From NCBI GenBank assembly GCA_051453625.1, contig JBOZIK010000001.1, forward strand, positions 20,554,059 through 20,618,058: a stretch of 64,000 bases of DNA. The letters are read 5' to 3'. Below, in pieces: positions 24,018 to 35,500 of this stretch (positions are counted from its first letter, which is position 1; every line of letters begins with the position of its first letter). This DNA is from Welwitschia mirabilis (lineage: Eukaryota; Gnetophyta; Gnetopsida; Welwitschiales). Under the pieces are notes generated by a model, which was not told the origin of the DNA, ran no database searches, and saw only the letters and a program-made list of their open reading frames with translations. A program made the position numbers and the translations under genes.

Positions 24018-25620
24018 TCATTTCCATCATTATTTCGTATAGGTAAGTATGATATTCTAGCACAGAGAGCTAAGGATGTTAAGCTATATGAGTTTTCAAA
24101 GCATCTTTTAAGATACAAAGATGGAAGATTTGATTGTTATTCAAGATTTCAATAAGTACTTCCTCATTTGCTTAATTCTTTAATGAATTTAATAGAAGAA
24201 AATTAAAATCCTTCACAAATTATTTTGCATTTTGGGTATTATATGTTCAACATGATTATGAGATACAAGGCACTTAGATCTACAACAATGTTTTTCAAAA
24301 AGAACATAATCGATGCCCCAATCATGATAGAGGAATTACATGAACAAATGAATAATTATCCATCAACAGAAATAAGAGACAACTTAATGAGATATGAAAG
24401 CTCTCTAAGAAGCACACCTTTTTCCTAGAAAAAAGCAAATGCAAACTACAAAATATGGTTAACTAGCTTGGAACTCCTATAATATTCTTGACTTTAGGTG
24501 CTATAGATTTATATTGGCCTGATCTATATGATACCATGATTGGTAAACAACCACAAATCTATTTGAAGCCAAATGATGGTGATTGCAAAACATCATTAAG
24601 AACTCACACATTATCTCAGAGTACATGTACAACCATCATAAAATTTTTAGAGAGGTAATTCTAATAAAGGAATTTAATGTTGTAGATTACTAGACAAGAT
24701 TTGAGTGGCAACATAGAGGTTCCCCACATGTATGTATATTTCTATGGATAAAAGAGGCTTCTAACATGGAACAACTTAAATGCTAAGAGTTTTTTTATTC
24801 CATCGTGCATGCATGGAATAGTATATTTGATAAGTGTAATAAACTAAATGTTGTAAGTAAAAGTTGTATCTTCTTTATTCCATGCTTACTAAATTCTACT
24901 ATTTTAGTTCTTATAATAATTTTCTCTTCTATAGGCCCCAAGAAGAAACATGGATCTTCATCCATGTTAATTATGAGAAGAGGATCTCAAACATATGTAA
25001 CTAGATCAAGATTACACAACCTTATTAAACGGTGTTCAAAGACATGTAAGTTGTAAGTTAAGATCATCTTTGAAAAAATGAAATGATTGACAAATGTGCA
25101 GGTACCCACATACTGCTATACTTTTAGCATCATAAATATCTTTAAACTATAGATACTAAGGCTTATTAATTCATGTAGGTATAATATTCCATGGAAGTTG
25201 CAATCTTATGATTCTAGATTGTATATAGATGAAAATAATGATAAGAAGTATGAGCTAAGGAGAAATGATGATGGGTTAAATGTTCATAATAGAATGATTC
25301 TACAAACATGGTGAGAGAATATAGACTTCCAACAAGTCCTTGATAAATGTGTTGTTGTATAGTATATTGCAAAGTATGCCTCAAAGTCAGAGAAGAAATC
25401 AAAGTCATATTTCAATACGTTAATGAAGATGTCACAAGATAGAGATCCAAATGAGCGTGTCATTTCAGCTTACAAAAGACTAATGATGGATACTATAGCA
25501 GATCGTGTTATTGAAGCTATGGAAACATGCCATGTGTTACAAGGAATTCCCTTGGTTGAAAGTAGTAGGATATTTATACCACTTAATGTATATAAGGAGG
25601 TCTAAAAAAAAGTGAGACAA
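24018..25620 (+). pseudogene. Helitron Rep (HUH endonuclease) domain, 3' continuation
   Basis: Picks up the Helitron protein exactly where 12,838 left it: a FPSLF-GKYD block, FSKHLLRYKDGRF (24,092), MFNMIMRYKALRSTTMFFKK (24,243), then IFLTLGAIDLYWPDLYDTMI (usual FFTLSAADxxWPDL, 24,482). At 24,700 FEWQHRGSPHV is the HUH block; the second His of H-x-H is Cys (H-V-C, 24,727-24,735). A possible 82-nt intron (GTAAGT 24,853 to TAG 24,934) precedes a DLHP-VNYEKR-like segment. VVxYIAKYASKSEKKSKSYF (25,353) matches the ARYxAKYxSKxEPxS block carrying the catalytic Tyr region, and 25,423-25,605 is an open frame with AISAYKRLMMDTIADR-like helix followed by HVLQGIPLVESSR. Dead by stops. Confidence 0.85.
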
Positions 25621-26860
25621 AGCAATCTGGTAGATGAAAAACATGTGTATACCACATTGGTAGATTAGTATCCAAATAGACCATTACATATGAAAGGCAT
25701 GTTATTATTCAATTAGGCAAAATATAATGTATTCCATACAAGAAAAACAAGAAATGGTATCTAACATCCTAGAAAGAAACATGCAATTATCAGAGCTATT
25801 CCTAGATTTCGTGTGTAACTCAACAAAGATGATGACAAATGGATGACTTATTGTTAGGCTTAGCTACTTCTTCATTATCTATTTAGAAATATCAAACATG
25901 ATTTGGAAAACATAGATGAAGAAATAGAGGCTAAATAAATGTCTATTACACATAGGTATGAGAAGTGTAATCCATCATATGATGAGGATTTCGAATGTGC
26001 AACCATAAAGGAGGATTAACATGAAAACATGGAAACATCGCACGTAGAACATTATAAAATGATTATGAAGGATTAATGAGACATCTACTAAATGAAGGAC
26101 TTCTTTAGAAAGGTGAATATGACATGCTGACCTTGCTTGATCTTAATAGACAATGTAATTGGTCTGTAAACCATAAAGGAGAAGACTATGTAAAACACTT
26201 CATCTCCTTTGTTTAAAGTAATAGGACATCATGTAATTTATTGGTCCAAGATGAAATGAATCAAATTACTAGCCTATCTAGCCTTGGTTTAAAATAAAAT
26301 AAATTCTTCAATACACTTATATCTCATTTGGTACTACAATAATTCGAGCAAGAAGACATCCAACCTCTATGCATGATAATCCAAGAAATAGTAGGATTAT
26401 AAAAATCTTTTCTCATTTATGTTATTAAGGAATGAATTTAAGAAGATGTATCCAAACAACACAGGTATAATTATGGTGCTAGCGCTAATGGGAGACACAA
26501 CATACAACATCAAGTGGATAACAATACATCCAGCATTATGTATTAAGATCAACACCTATGAGCCTACTTCATCAAGATAGTTGCTACATCTTTAAGAGAT
26601 CCAAATTAGTAAAGGTTTCAAAATTTATTAATGAATGTAAAAGATGGTAAATATTTAGATGATGATTATGAATTTCTAATTATGTAGTCTAAACTTTCTA
26701 CTAAATCCAATAGAATGGATGCTTTTCAAGATTTAATGCATCTATTTGCCGTGAATGATATGTTTCCCTCTCACAATAGAAAGTGCTTTTTTTAAATGCA
26801 ATTACCTATTGTACAATGTATAGTAGATAATACAAAAGATTCAATTAGATATGATGAAGC
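25621..26860 (+). pseudogene. Helitron linker and helicase, copy A (internally deleted)
   Basis: YPNRPLHMKGMLLFNxAKYN and RNIKHDLENIDEEIEAK continue the Rep-helicase linker. NTLISHLVLQ to KSFLIYVIKE (26,310-26,440) is a degenerate Walker A area (usual GxAGxGKS). After AxTIHPALCIKI (26,510) the sequence jumps to a LMNVKDGKYLDDDYEFLI block (26,625), so the Walker B part present in copy B is missing here. Then MDAFQDLMHLFAVNDMFPSHN (26,718) and QLPIVQCIVDNTKDSIRYDE, ending at a 100-N gap. Confidence 0.75.
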
Positions 26861-26960
26861 NNNNNNNNNNNNNNNNNNNNNNNNNNNNNNNNNNNNNNNN
26901 NNNNNNNNNNNNNNNNNNNNNNNNNNNNNNNNNNNNNNNNNNNNNNNNNNNNNNNNNNNN
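26861..26960. other. Assembly gap (100 N) between two helicase copies
   Basis: No identical flanks, but related sequence (26,300-26,840; 26,975-27,830) lies on both sides. Confidence 0.9.
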
Positions 26961-28310
26961 AAACAAAAGAAATTCTTTAACATACTTATATCTCATTTGG
27001 TGATGTAAGAATTCAAGTAAGCTCTACTCATGATAATCTAAGGAACAACAAGATTAGGAAAATCTTTTCTTATTCATGCTATAAGAAATGAATTTAAGAA
27101 GATTTGTCCAAACAACATAGGTATTATTATGATGCTAGCACTCACTAGAGTTGTAGCATACAACATCACAGCTATAACAATACATTCAACATTGGGTATT
27201 AAGATCGGTGACTATGAGCTTACCTGAGTTGTAGCATACAACATCACAGCTATAACAATACATTCAACATTAGGTATTAAGATCAGTGGCTATGAGCTTG
27301 CCTCATTAAGATTGCTGCTACATCTTTAAGAATGGCTAAAAATGTCAAGTACATCATTTTTGATGAAATGATTTTGATAAGTAGTAAGATATTACTTAAT
27401 ATTGACAAAAGGCTTAAAGAGATATTTCTAACTCATCGACGCATGAGTTTTAATGGAAGGTCTTCCATATAAATAGGTGGTCTTGCTCAGCTATCTTTGG
27501 TGAAGGATTGTCCACCGTTTTATATTAGTAAGGAAATGAAAGCACTATGGAGAACATTTAATACAGTTATTGTATTAGATGCAATCTATAGATAAGAGGG
27601 TAACGATCCAAATCAGCAAAGGTTTTGAAATATATTGATGAATATAAGAGATGGTAAAGCTTTAGATGCTAAATATGATATTCTAATGACAAGATCTGAA
27701 CTTCCTTCCACATCCAATGAAATGAATGGTTTTCAAGATTCAGTTCATCTATTTGCTATGAATGATACAGTTTCCTCTCATAATAAAAAGTTCTTGCTTC
27801 AAATGTAACCAACCATTACACAATGTGTAGCAGATAGGACATGAGATTTAATTAGATATAATGATGTTGATGGTGAATTAGAAACATAGCTTTTTGTTTG
27901 TCAAGGATCTAGGGTCATGTTAACTATGAACATATGACTTGAAGCTGGATTAGTAAATGAGTCTACAGGTGTTGTTAAATCAATAGTTTACCGGTTAGAA
28001 AAGAATCTAAGTAATCTTCCAACCTATGTCATGGTTGACTTTGATATCTACATTAGAATTCCTTTTAATGAATCAAGTTAAAAACAATTTCCAACAATAC
28101 ATAAATGTTGGGGGATAACCCTCAATAAATCATTCATAGACATTAGTCCCAAGGAAATGCCAGGATTGACTTTTGTGGCCCTTTCTCAAGTGAATTCCAT
28201 GGAATCATTGAAGATATTACATCCCTTCTCTAAACAAGATACAAAAAATTATCCAAAGGTTTTAACTTAGAGATGTGGATTAAGGAAGAGCAACATTTAG
28301 CAAGCCTAGA
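26961..28310 (+). pseudogene. Helitron Pif1-like helicase, copy B
   Basis: GTTRLGKSFLIHAIRNEF (27,045) is Walker A; the motif Ia area ALTRVVAYNITAITIHSTLG follows and is tandemly repeated with a 78-bp period (27,148 and 27,226). KNVKYIIFDEMILIS (27,331) carries the Walker B Asp-Glu. GGLAQLSLVKDCPPFY, LMNIRDGKALDAKYDILMTR, FQDSVHLFAMNDTVSSHNKK, SRVMLTMNI-LEAGLVNEST, KCWGITLNKSFIDISPKEM and LTFVALSQVNSMESL follow the order of plant Helitron helicases to their C-terminus. The last block (usual GLTFVALSR) ends near 28,210. Stops and frameshifts make it non-functional. Confidence 0.85.
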
Positions 28311-28319
28311 AGTCTAGAA

Positions 28320-29150
28320 TACATTGTCTTTGTAATAATTCGCGAATTCATGTATGGTGTACATTTGTATCAAGTGATATAATTATTATTTATTTCTAGT
28401 AATTAAATATTACTAATTTATTTACGCTACATGCCTATATTGTTCTTGGTTACCTTCATTGTAATACTTAAATGCCTATATTATTCTTTATTAGCTTCAT
28501 TGTAATAAAGTGAAACTTGACTTTTCAATAAATTTTATGAGCACTTCCTTTCCTACATTAATATCTTTTTCTTGTTTATGCATTTTTATGTTTAAATATA
28601 GAAAAGAGATATCATTAGATACTTAAATCATTACCAATTGTTTTCTGCATTAAGATTATGTGTTTAAATAGCATTTTTAATAAAAATGATTAAAATAATG
28701 ATTAACGCATTTCCATAAGGGCTTACTAATTAAAGCAACAATGACTAATGAAATGGATTCCATAAGAGACTTAATAGTTAATGTAGATATCAATCTACAA
28801 GGGTAAAAACATTATTCTAAACACATTTTGCCTACACATTGGTGTGGACTATAACCACATTTCATTATTTAGTTAATGTTAGTTGAGAATAAGACATTGA
28901 CTTTTGGTGAATGATCAACATTGACCAAATAATGAAAGTCAACATATAAGTGAAATATATTTAGATTAATACTTGACCAAATTATAGATATATTTCATTC
29001 AAACGTTCAATTTATAACAATAAAAGTAAAAATTTTAATTATGTCATACAAACGTTCAATTTTAACCTCTTAAAACGAAAAACAAGTATTCTTCTATTGG
29101 ACTATCGCATTGCTATACAATAACTTTTAGCACGTTGAACGCAAAATAAA
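28320..29150. other. Region between the Helitron and the aminopeptidase gene
   Basis: AT-rich, no coding signal. It should contain the Helitron 3' end (a short hairpin followed by CTRR) but I could not single one out. GC content rises sharply from about 29,150, where the host gene begins. Confidence 0.5.
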
Positions 29151-29217
29151 GCGTTTCCCGCAAATACAAATCAAAATCCACTGGTGCTGTAATCTGCGGA
29201 CAGTGATGGTCGATCGT

Positions 29218-29242
29218 TCGTTCGCTTAGCACTCGCGAACGA
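29218..29242. promoter_or_regulatory. 8-bp inverted repeat upstream of the aminopeptidase start
   Basis: TCGTTCGC, 9-nt loop TTAGCACTC, then GCGAACGA: a perfect GC-rich stem 53 bases before the start codon, likely in the 5' UTR or core promoter. Whether it acts as DNA or RNA is unknown. Confidence 0.5.
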
Positions 29243-29295
29243 GGAGAACAAGATAAACAGTCCCTGGGAGACTGTACACAACATAAGCTGGGAAT

Positions 29296-29550
29296 ATGCT
29301 GAGAGTCGGGACGATGTATCCCCGTTCCATGAACCTTCTTGACTGTCCACGGATGCCTCCGTCATCTGCATTTGCATCGTTTTCTTCAGGCATTTCTCTC
29401 GCAAAAGCTTTTCATCTGGGAAACTCTAAATGCAATTACGGTGCCGGGCGTGTCTTAAGTACAGATTGCTCACGGTATCGTTGGAACTCTAAGCATTGCA
29501 TTCACCTTAAAGCGTCTCCCGTGGATAGCGAACATGGAGATTCAAGCAAG
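29296..29550 (+). CDS. Aminopeptidase exon 1
   Basis: 85 codons, start ATG to AAG, followed by donor GTATCG. Encodes the putative targeting extension: [17 protein letters not shown] start, long run without acidic residues from about residue 17 to 55, many Ser and basic residues. GC content is clearly higher than the surroundings. Confidence 0.85.
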
Positions 29551-32500
29551 GTATCGTATAATTTTGCAGTTGGATTTGTCTTTTTTGCTGTTTAACTGTT
29601 TTTGCAGAGTGATAAAAACGTGCGATGAAAGCTTAATTGTCTAATTCCGTTGCCGCCTTTTATGTTTTATGTTCAGGCCACTTTAACTGGAGCTGATTCC
29701 ACCTCAATGGTTGACAATTTTATCCAATTCCTAAACGACTCTTGGACGCAGTTTCATGCCACAGGTTTGCCGCTTGTGGTCGTTTACAGAATTAAATCTC
29801 AGAAAGAATGGTCTTTTTCGTTTGCTTGCATATTACACACTGGCGATGGCATAATATATTCTTAAAAAGCACAGCGTTAACTTAGAATACCAAAATTCTC
29901 ACCAAGGATGGAGAACTGTAACTCTCAACGGTTGAGAACAACCAAGGAATTATGAGAGCATCAGTTTACATCAATCTAATAGGGACAAGTAGCTTTTGGA
30001 GCTATCCTGAGATAAACATTGTTTATGGAAACGACGTTAAAAAGTTATTGGGTAAATGTTAAGAGTATAGTTGTGTTTGTTCAAGATATAAGGCTACATA
30101 CCTATACAACTATCCTACAGAACCCGACTTATCTTTATCTCACAGTAATTTGTAAATATAAAATTTTTAATTCTTTTAATGTTTATTTTGAACTTACATT
30201 CGCTTTCTGACCACGTGCTTATGGTACAAGAGCTCAAGAGTTAAACGAATCAATGGAATAGTGTTCTTGTTACTAGTTTAATAAGTTTGACGGACATTCC
30301 TTTTTACAATTTCTCAAAAACATTATGATGGCCACTTGTAGAACAATAGGTACTGTTAACTTCAGCTCCACTGGTAATTCTACTAGATGACTTATGGAAC
30401 TGTACATGCTGAACTTAATTGAGATGAAAACTGCAATGGACAATGAAGACACAATTCATGTACCACACAAATTTGACCCTCCTCCTAAAGACATTAAAGG
30501 AAACAAAAGATTCTCTATTTTGGTTGAACGGAAATGCTAGAGGATGCAGGGAATCTCTTGTTATGAAATGACATGATTTCTCTGTATTTTCAAACTTGAT
30601 TGTTGCAGAAAGCGGTGGATATACATAAAAACAGTGTTGGGATTTGGGATGCATTTTAGTTGTCTTAACTTACGTTAATCATTTTTGATTGATTATTTCA
30701 ATTTTTTTTTCTTTTGTTTGTGTTGAAAACAAGTTTGAACCCAAGATCATTTCAAAATTTATTTTTTTTTTGTTTGTGTTGAAAACAAGTTTGAACCCAA
30801 GATCACCTAAATAAAAAGCAAGTGTCCTACCAATTACAGCACCACCCCATTTGGCAATGTCAACACTTAAAATTTAATCATTTTATACTACATTTAGTTT
30901 TTTAACCTCGAATTACTAAATTGATGGTTTAATAAAATTTTTAAATACCATGTTTTATAGTATATAAAAATTTACATAATGTTATGGTATCTATACAATA
31001 TGCTCTTTGTAAATGCCAAATATAGCCTTTGGCCAAAAAGTAGTCAAATTGGTGGGACACTCATCTTCCATCTAAGAGGTCATGGGTTGAGAACTTTGGA
31101 CGTAGGCATCCTACTTGGCACAATGTGAGGCCTTGGGTAGTTGGGTGTAATTCAAACATTTGTTTGCTTCTGCTTTTGCAAGAATTATAGTCATTAAATG
31201 TGTCAAGTTTGACATACCTGAACATGGCCTTTTGTAGTCTAGTTTCCCCCTTTGGCCTCTTAGCTTCCCTAATTCATTTTTGAACTTCCTCTATGTGGCC
31301 AATTGTGAAGTTTTACTGCATCTCATTAATTCTCACAAGTTTTTGTTTATTGAGAGAGATTTTGAGTTTGAGATTTTTAGGCTATAGGCGTACATCCTAC
31401 AAATTTAAACCAATTTACAATGAAGGCAGGGAGAAATTTTAAGAACTTTGCGTTTATCAATATCATTGAATTGCTAATAAACTATTTTCATAATTTTTTA
31501 ATTGTCTATGCACCTCTGTTCTTTTGAATACAACTATTAAAAAATAATACTTTATTTGAAATTCTAGGCTTGCTTGGTGACATAGATAGCTCTAACTTTT
31601 ACCTATAATACACAAAATAGGTATATTATCTTGGATCCATTAAATATGAAATTACCACGGCTGTGTAGAATGAGCCCATGACCTAGGAAGTGAATTTCTT
31701 AACATTCTAGGGTCCAAAGCACATCAAACGTCTTCTTTTCTCTCCCCACTCTCCATTGTAAAATGGAGTTCTTTTCTTTTTTGTTTTTCTTTTAAGTTAA
31801 AATTTGGTCTTGTGGTGGTTGATACATTGCTAATAATAGGGGTGTTAGCTCTTCAAAATGAAAGTTGTGTTAGATGTGAACTAGTCTTGCATCCAATTTA
31901 TTCTTTTGACTCCCAAGCAATTGCTTTTGCCAAAAGATTTTTAGAAAGTAGAAGGCTTTTTCTTAAAAAGACTTATAACTTTGATGGCTAGAAGAAAAAG
32001 GAAGGCAAGATCAACTTAGCATGAGAAAGGCTTGGTCACCTCACTCCTTTACCATAAGAAGACCAGCCAAGAATGAAGGATTAAAAAAAAAAAAAAGGAA
32101 TATGGAAATAATAATATTACATCTCGAAATATAATAACTTTTTGAATTTTTAGGCTTTTCCTTCCATTCATGGACATTTAAATTGCAAGTTGATTGGACA
32201 TGGAATTCTTTTATTCTAAAGAATCTTAAAGTATGCTCTTTCCAAAGTTGTCATAACACATGAGGAAATAAATGACGAAAAACTATGTTCACCTTTTATC
32301 CACTATTAGACCAATACCATTATTTAGCTAGATATTTAACATGATTTGGGTGAAGTATATTTTGCTTTTTCATTAAAAAAATAAAATTCCAAATTTTTCT
32401 CTCCACAAACAATGCTGAAAAGAATGTCTAGAGGATTACTTCTCATTTTTGTAAAAGTAAAATTGATTTATAATTGTCTAAGCATGTGTTTTAACATTCT

Positions 32501-35500
32501 CCAAAAAAGGCAATTTATCTGCTTATGCTAGAAAGACAAAAAAATTGTAGTTTCGGGCTAATTACAATTTTGTCCCCATCTAATTGGTTCCATGCTAGTG
32601 GGTAACTCTAAAGAGTATTATGAGCTTTGAAGATTTAATTTACCCTGTACTTGCCATTTCTAATTTCTATGGATATCTAAATGCATATAATTCTTTAGCC
32701 CATCTCTTAATCTTTGCAAACTATTCCAAATTGTGGAGCCACCAATAATATGTAGATCTTCAAAGAAACTTTCAAAATGATTTAAATACTTGACCTTTAA
32801 TATCTAAATCCCTTTTCATTCTTTGAATACAAACATCATGCTATTTTAGTCAAGAGGGAAAAATTTAACTCATGAGGCTTTTTTAAACCAAAATAACCTT
32901 CATCCTATAATCTATACAAGGAATCCCAATTTTCAAATGGATATGCTTTTCACCATTAATACTTTCTCATATAAAATTTCTTCCCAACTTTCCATGTGCT
33001 TAACAACTTCTTTCAAAGTTCAAAGACATAAAATACATTGGTAAGAAATGAAGACAATTTTGAATGAGCTAAGCTCTCCCTACTAAAGAAACCAATTTAC
33101 TTTTCCATCCTCCTAATCTTTTTCATCTTATGGAGAACTTAGTTCCATAATTCTTTTTTTACTCTCCCTATAAAAGGACAAATATCTAAATATTTCTAGG
33201 TAAGTGATTGGTTGCATAATTTAGAACTCTTTGCCTTTTATAAAATTTGTTTTTCATCCATGTTCAGAATGTAAGCCGTACTTTTTTGAGATTAATACAT
33301 AATAAAAGTTTCAAAAGAAAGTTGCAAACATATTCTAAACACAATCGAAATGCTTTGTTTTGCCTCTACAAACTATAAAAGTATTTGTTACATCTCTTGT
33401 AGTGGATGTCATAATAGGTACCTAGACGTTATTAGAGAAGTTGGCTACCAAGTAACTTTGTTGTACGCCCTTACTTGCATGATAATTTTCCCTTGGTTAA
33501 TATTGAATCTATCAAAATTCATTGCCACAAGGAATATTTCTAAGGATGGCGGCTTCTAGTTGCAATTGAATTGCAAGTTTGTTACTACATAGGGCCTAGT
33601 CGTATGGCAGTTAACACACCAAAACCCCAAAACTTCCAAATATTAGGATAAGATAGACTAGGACAATTAGTTATTCTTGAGCATTATAATTAATTCCCTT
33701 TCTACCTTAATTAACCTATTTCACCCTTTGGGAAACAACGTGACCCTTCGAGTTGGTAGGTATTTAACCCTTCAATAAGAATGATGACATTAATGAGTTA
33801 CCAATAAGTAGGATGAGTGGGAACCAAGTGGAGGGAGAAGAACATCCTTGTAGTCCTCACAAGCAGTGCTTCAAATGGCGGCAAATTTAAATGTCAATAG
33901 CCTCAAAAAGTTATCAGGGACACACACCATCATGGAGTTTGTAAAATGTCAGTAATTGCTTTTTTCAGGGGAAAAAGTGGATATAATACTTTTATGAGGC
34001 ACCTAAGCAATCCAAGCTAGAGAATATTAAAATTAAGTGACTTGACAAGCATGCCAAAAAAATCTATAGTTTTGTTAATTAATTTCATAAACAGATTAAT
34101 AAGTTTATCTAGAAGGCTAAAATAAAATTATACAAATATTATATGTATCCAAAAATCGACTTCTAATTCAAAAATGGCATACTATGTTGTTTTAGAAATT
34201 ACATATAATAGAAATAGATGGTAGAGCATGCAATATACAAGCATATAACGACACAACATGTTCATTGTATGCAACTAGCCTTAGTTGCCAGCATTCTAGC
34301 TCTACAACATTGCTATGCTTTGTCCTTCTTTTGGAAGATTTTGGATTCAAAAATGACACAAATCAAAAGAATAATGGCATAAGGCTTTGGACATGAATGG
34401 AAGACGAGAACTTACTACGAAAGAGATAAGTTAATGCTAGAAAAAAGTGAGTGCTCAAACCGGTTTTCTAAATTTCAATTTTTGTTTTTCACCTTGCCTA
34501 TAAATATGACTTGTGAAAATGTTAGCAAAATGTCACCGACTTTTCAAAATGTTGGCTGACTTAAAGACATTTTTAGATTGAACGTAGCCCGTTTTTGGCA
34601 ACGTGTTGTCCATTTTAAATATATGCTTACAAGCCGAACCGTGTAGAAAAAAAATCCTACATGTCAAGTGTTCATTGGGATGGTATCCCATTTGGGTTGT
34701 GACTGTTTCTAGTGTTGGGGGGTACCATTGCAGCCTTTAGTTGTGTTTTTCAACATTTACATGTTGTAACTACCTAACCATATTTGGTACATTACAAATT
34801 GGTATCATAGCTTTTTCTTTTTTTCGGTTGGCAAATTGCTAGTTGGCATATGTGAACCAAAGGGCCATTCATGGTACTAGTACAAAACCGTTATAGTAAG
34901 TGGGAGTGCGAATGAATTGCTTGAGTCTATAGCTATCCAACACAACTATCCAACACAACCATTCCAAATGACCTAAGACAGTGAAGTTGCTGACAATGAT
35001 GGAGCATTATTGTATGTCCACCCCTTGTTACTAACAAACTTGCAAATGAAAGATGGCAAGAAGGAATGTTATTGAGTAATGCAAGGCAACCCTTGACAGG
35101 CTTGATAAATTGTAGGTGGATTAGGACCTCAACATGCATGAAATAGAAGCAAAACTGTAAGGATTGCAAGACCACTTGTGAAACCTGGTGACCATACTGT
35201 AAAAGCTTTTCTTGACTATCCAAAACACCATGTCCAATGTGGGAAATCACACGTCCCATTCCCGAAGTCAAACCCCTCTGTAGGGCAATGACCGAAATGA
35301 GTTATCCTCGTTCATGTCGAATCACCTAAAGTACCATTTGCAGCTCTTCCTAGGAAGGCCTAGTCATACAACCTAACCATACTACATAAGACCTAATAGG
35401 ATCAACGTTGGGGGTGAGGAAGGTTTATCTAAAAATTAAATGAAATGGAAATATTGAAAACAACAATTAAAATTCTTTGTACAAATGAATTAAAACACTA

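Noticed and set aside
28320-29150. Helitron 3' terminus (hairpin plus CTRR)
   Set aside because: Many CTAR/CTAG words in AT-rich DNA, none with a clear stem-loop at the right distance.
29171-29404. Antisense 77-codon frame over exon 1
   Set aside because: Shadow of the real exon on the other strand; no homology signal of its own.
33350-33559. 69-codon plus-strand frame next to the LINE relic
   Set aside because: Tested against copia, gypsy and LINE blocks on both strands without a convincing match.
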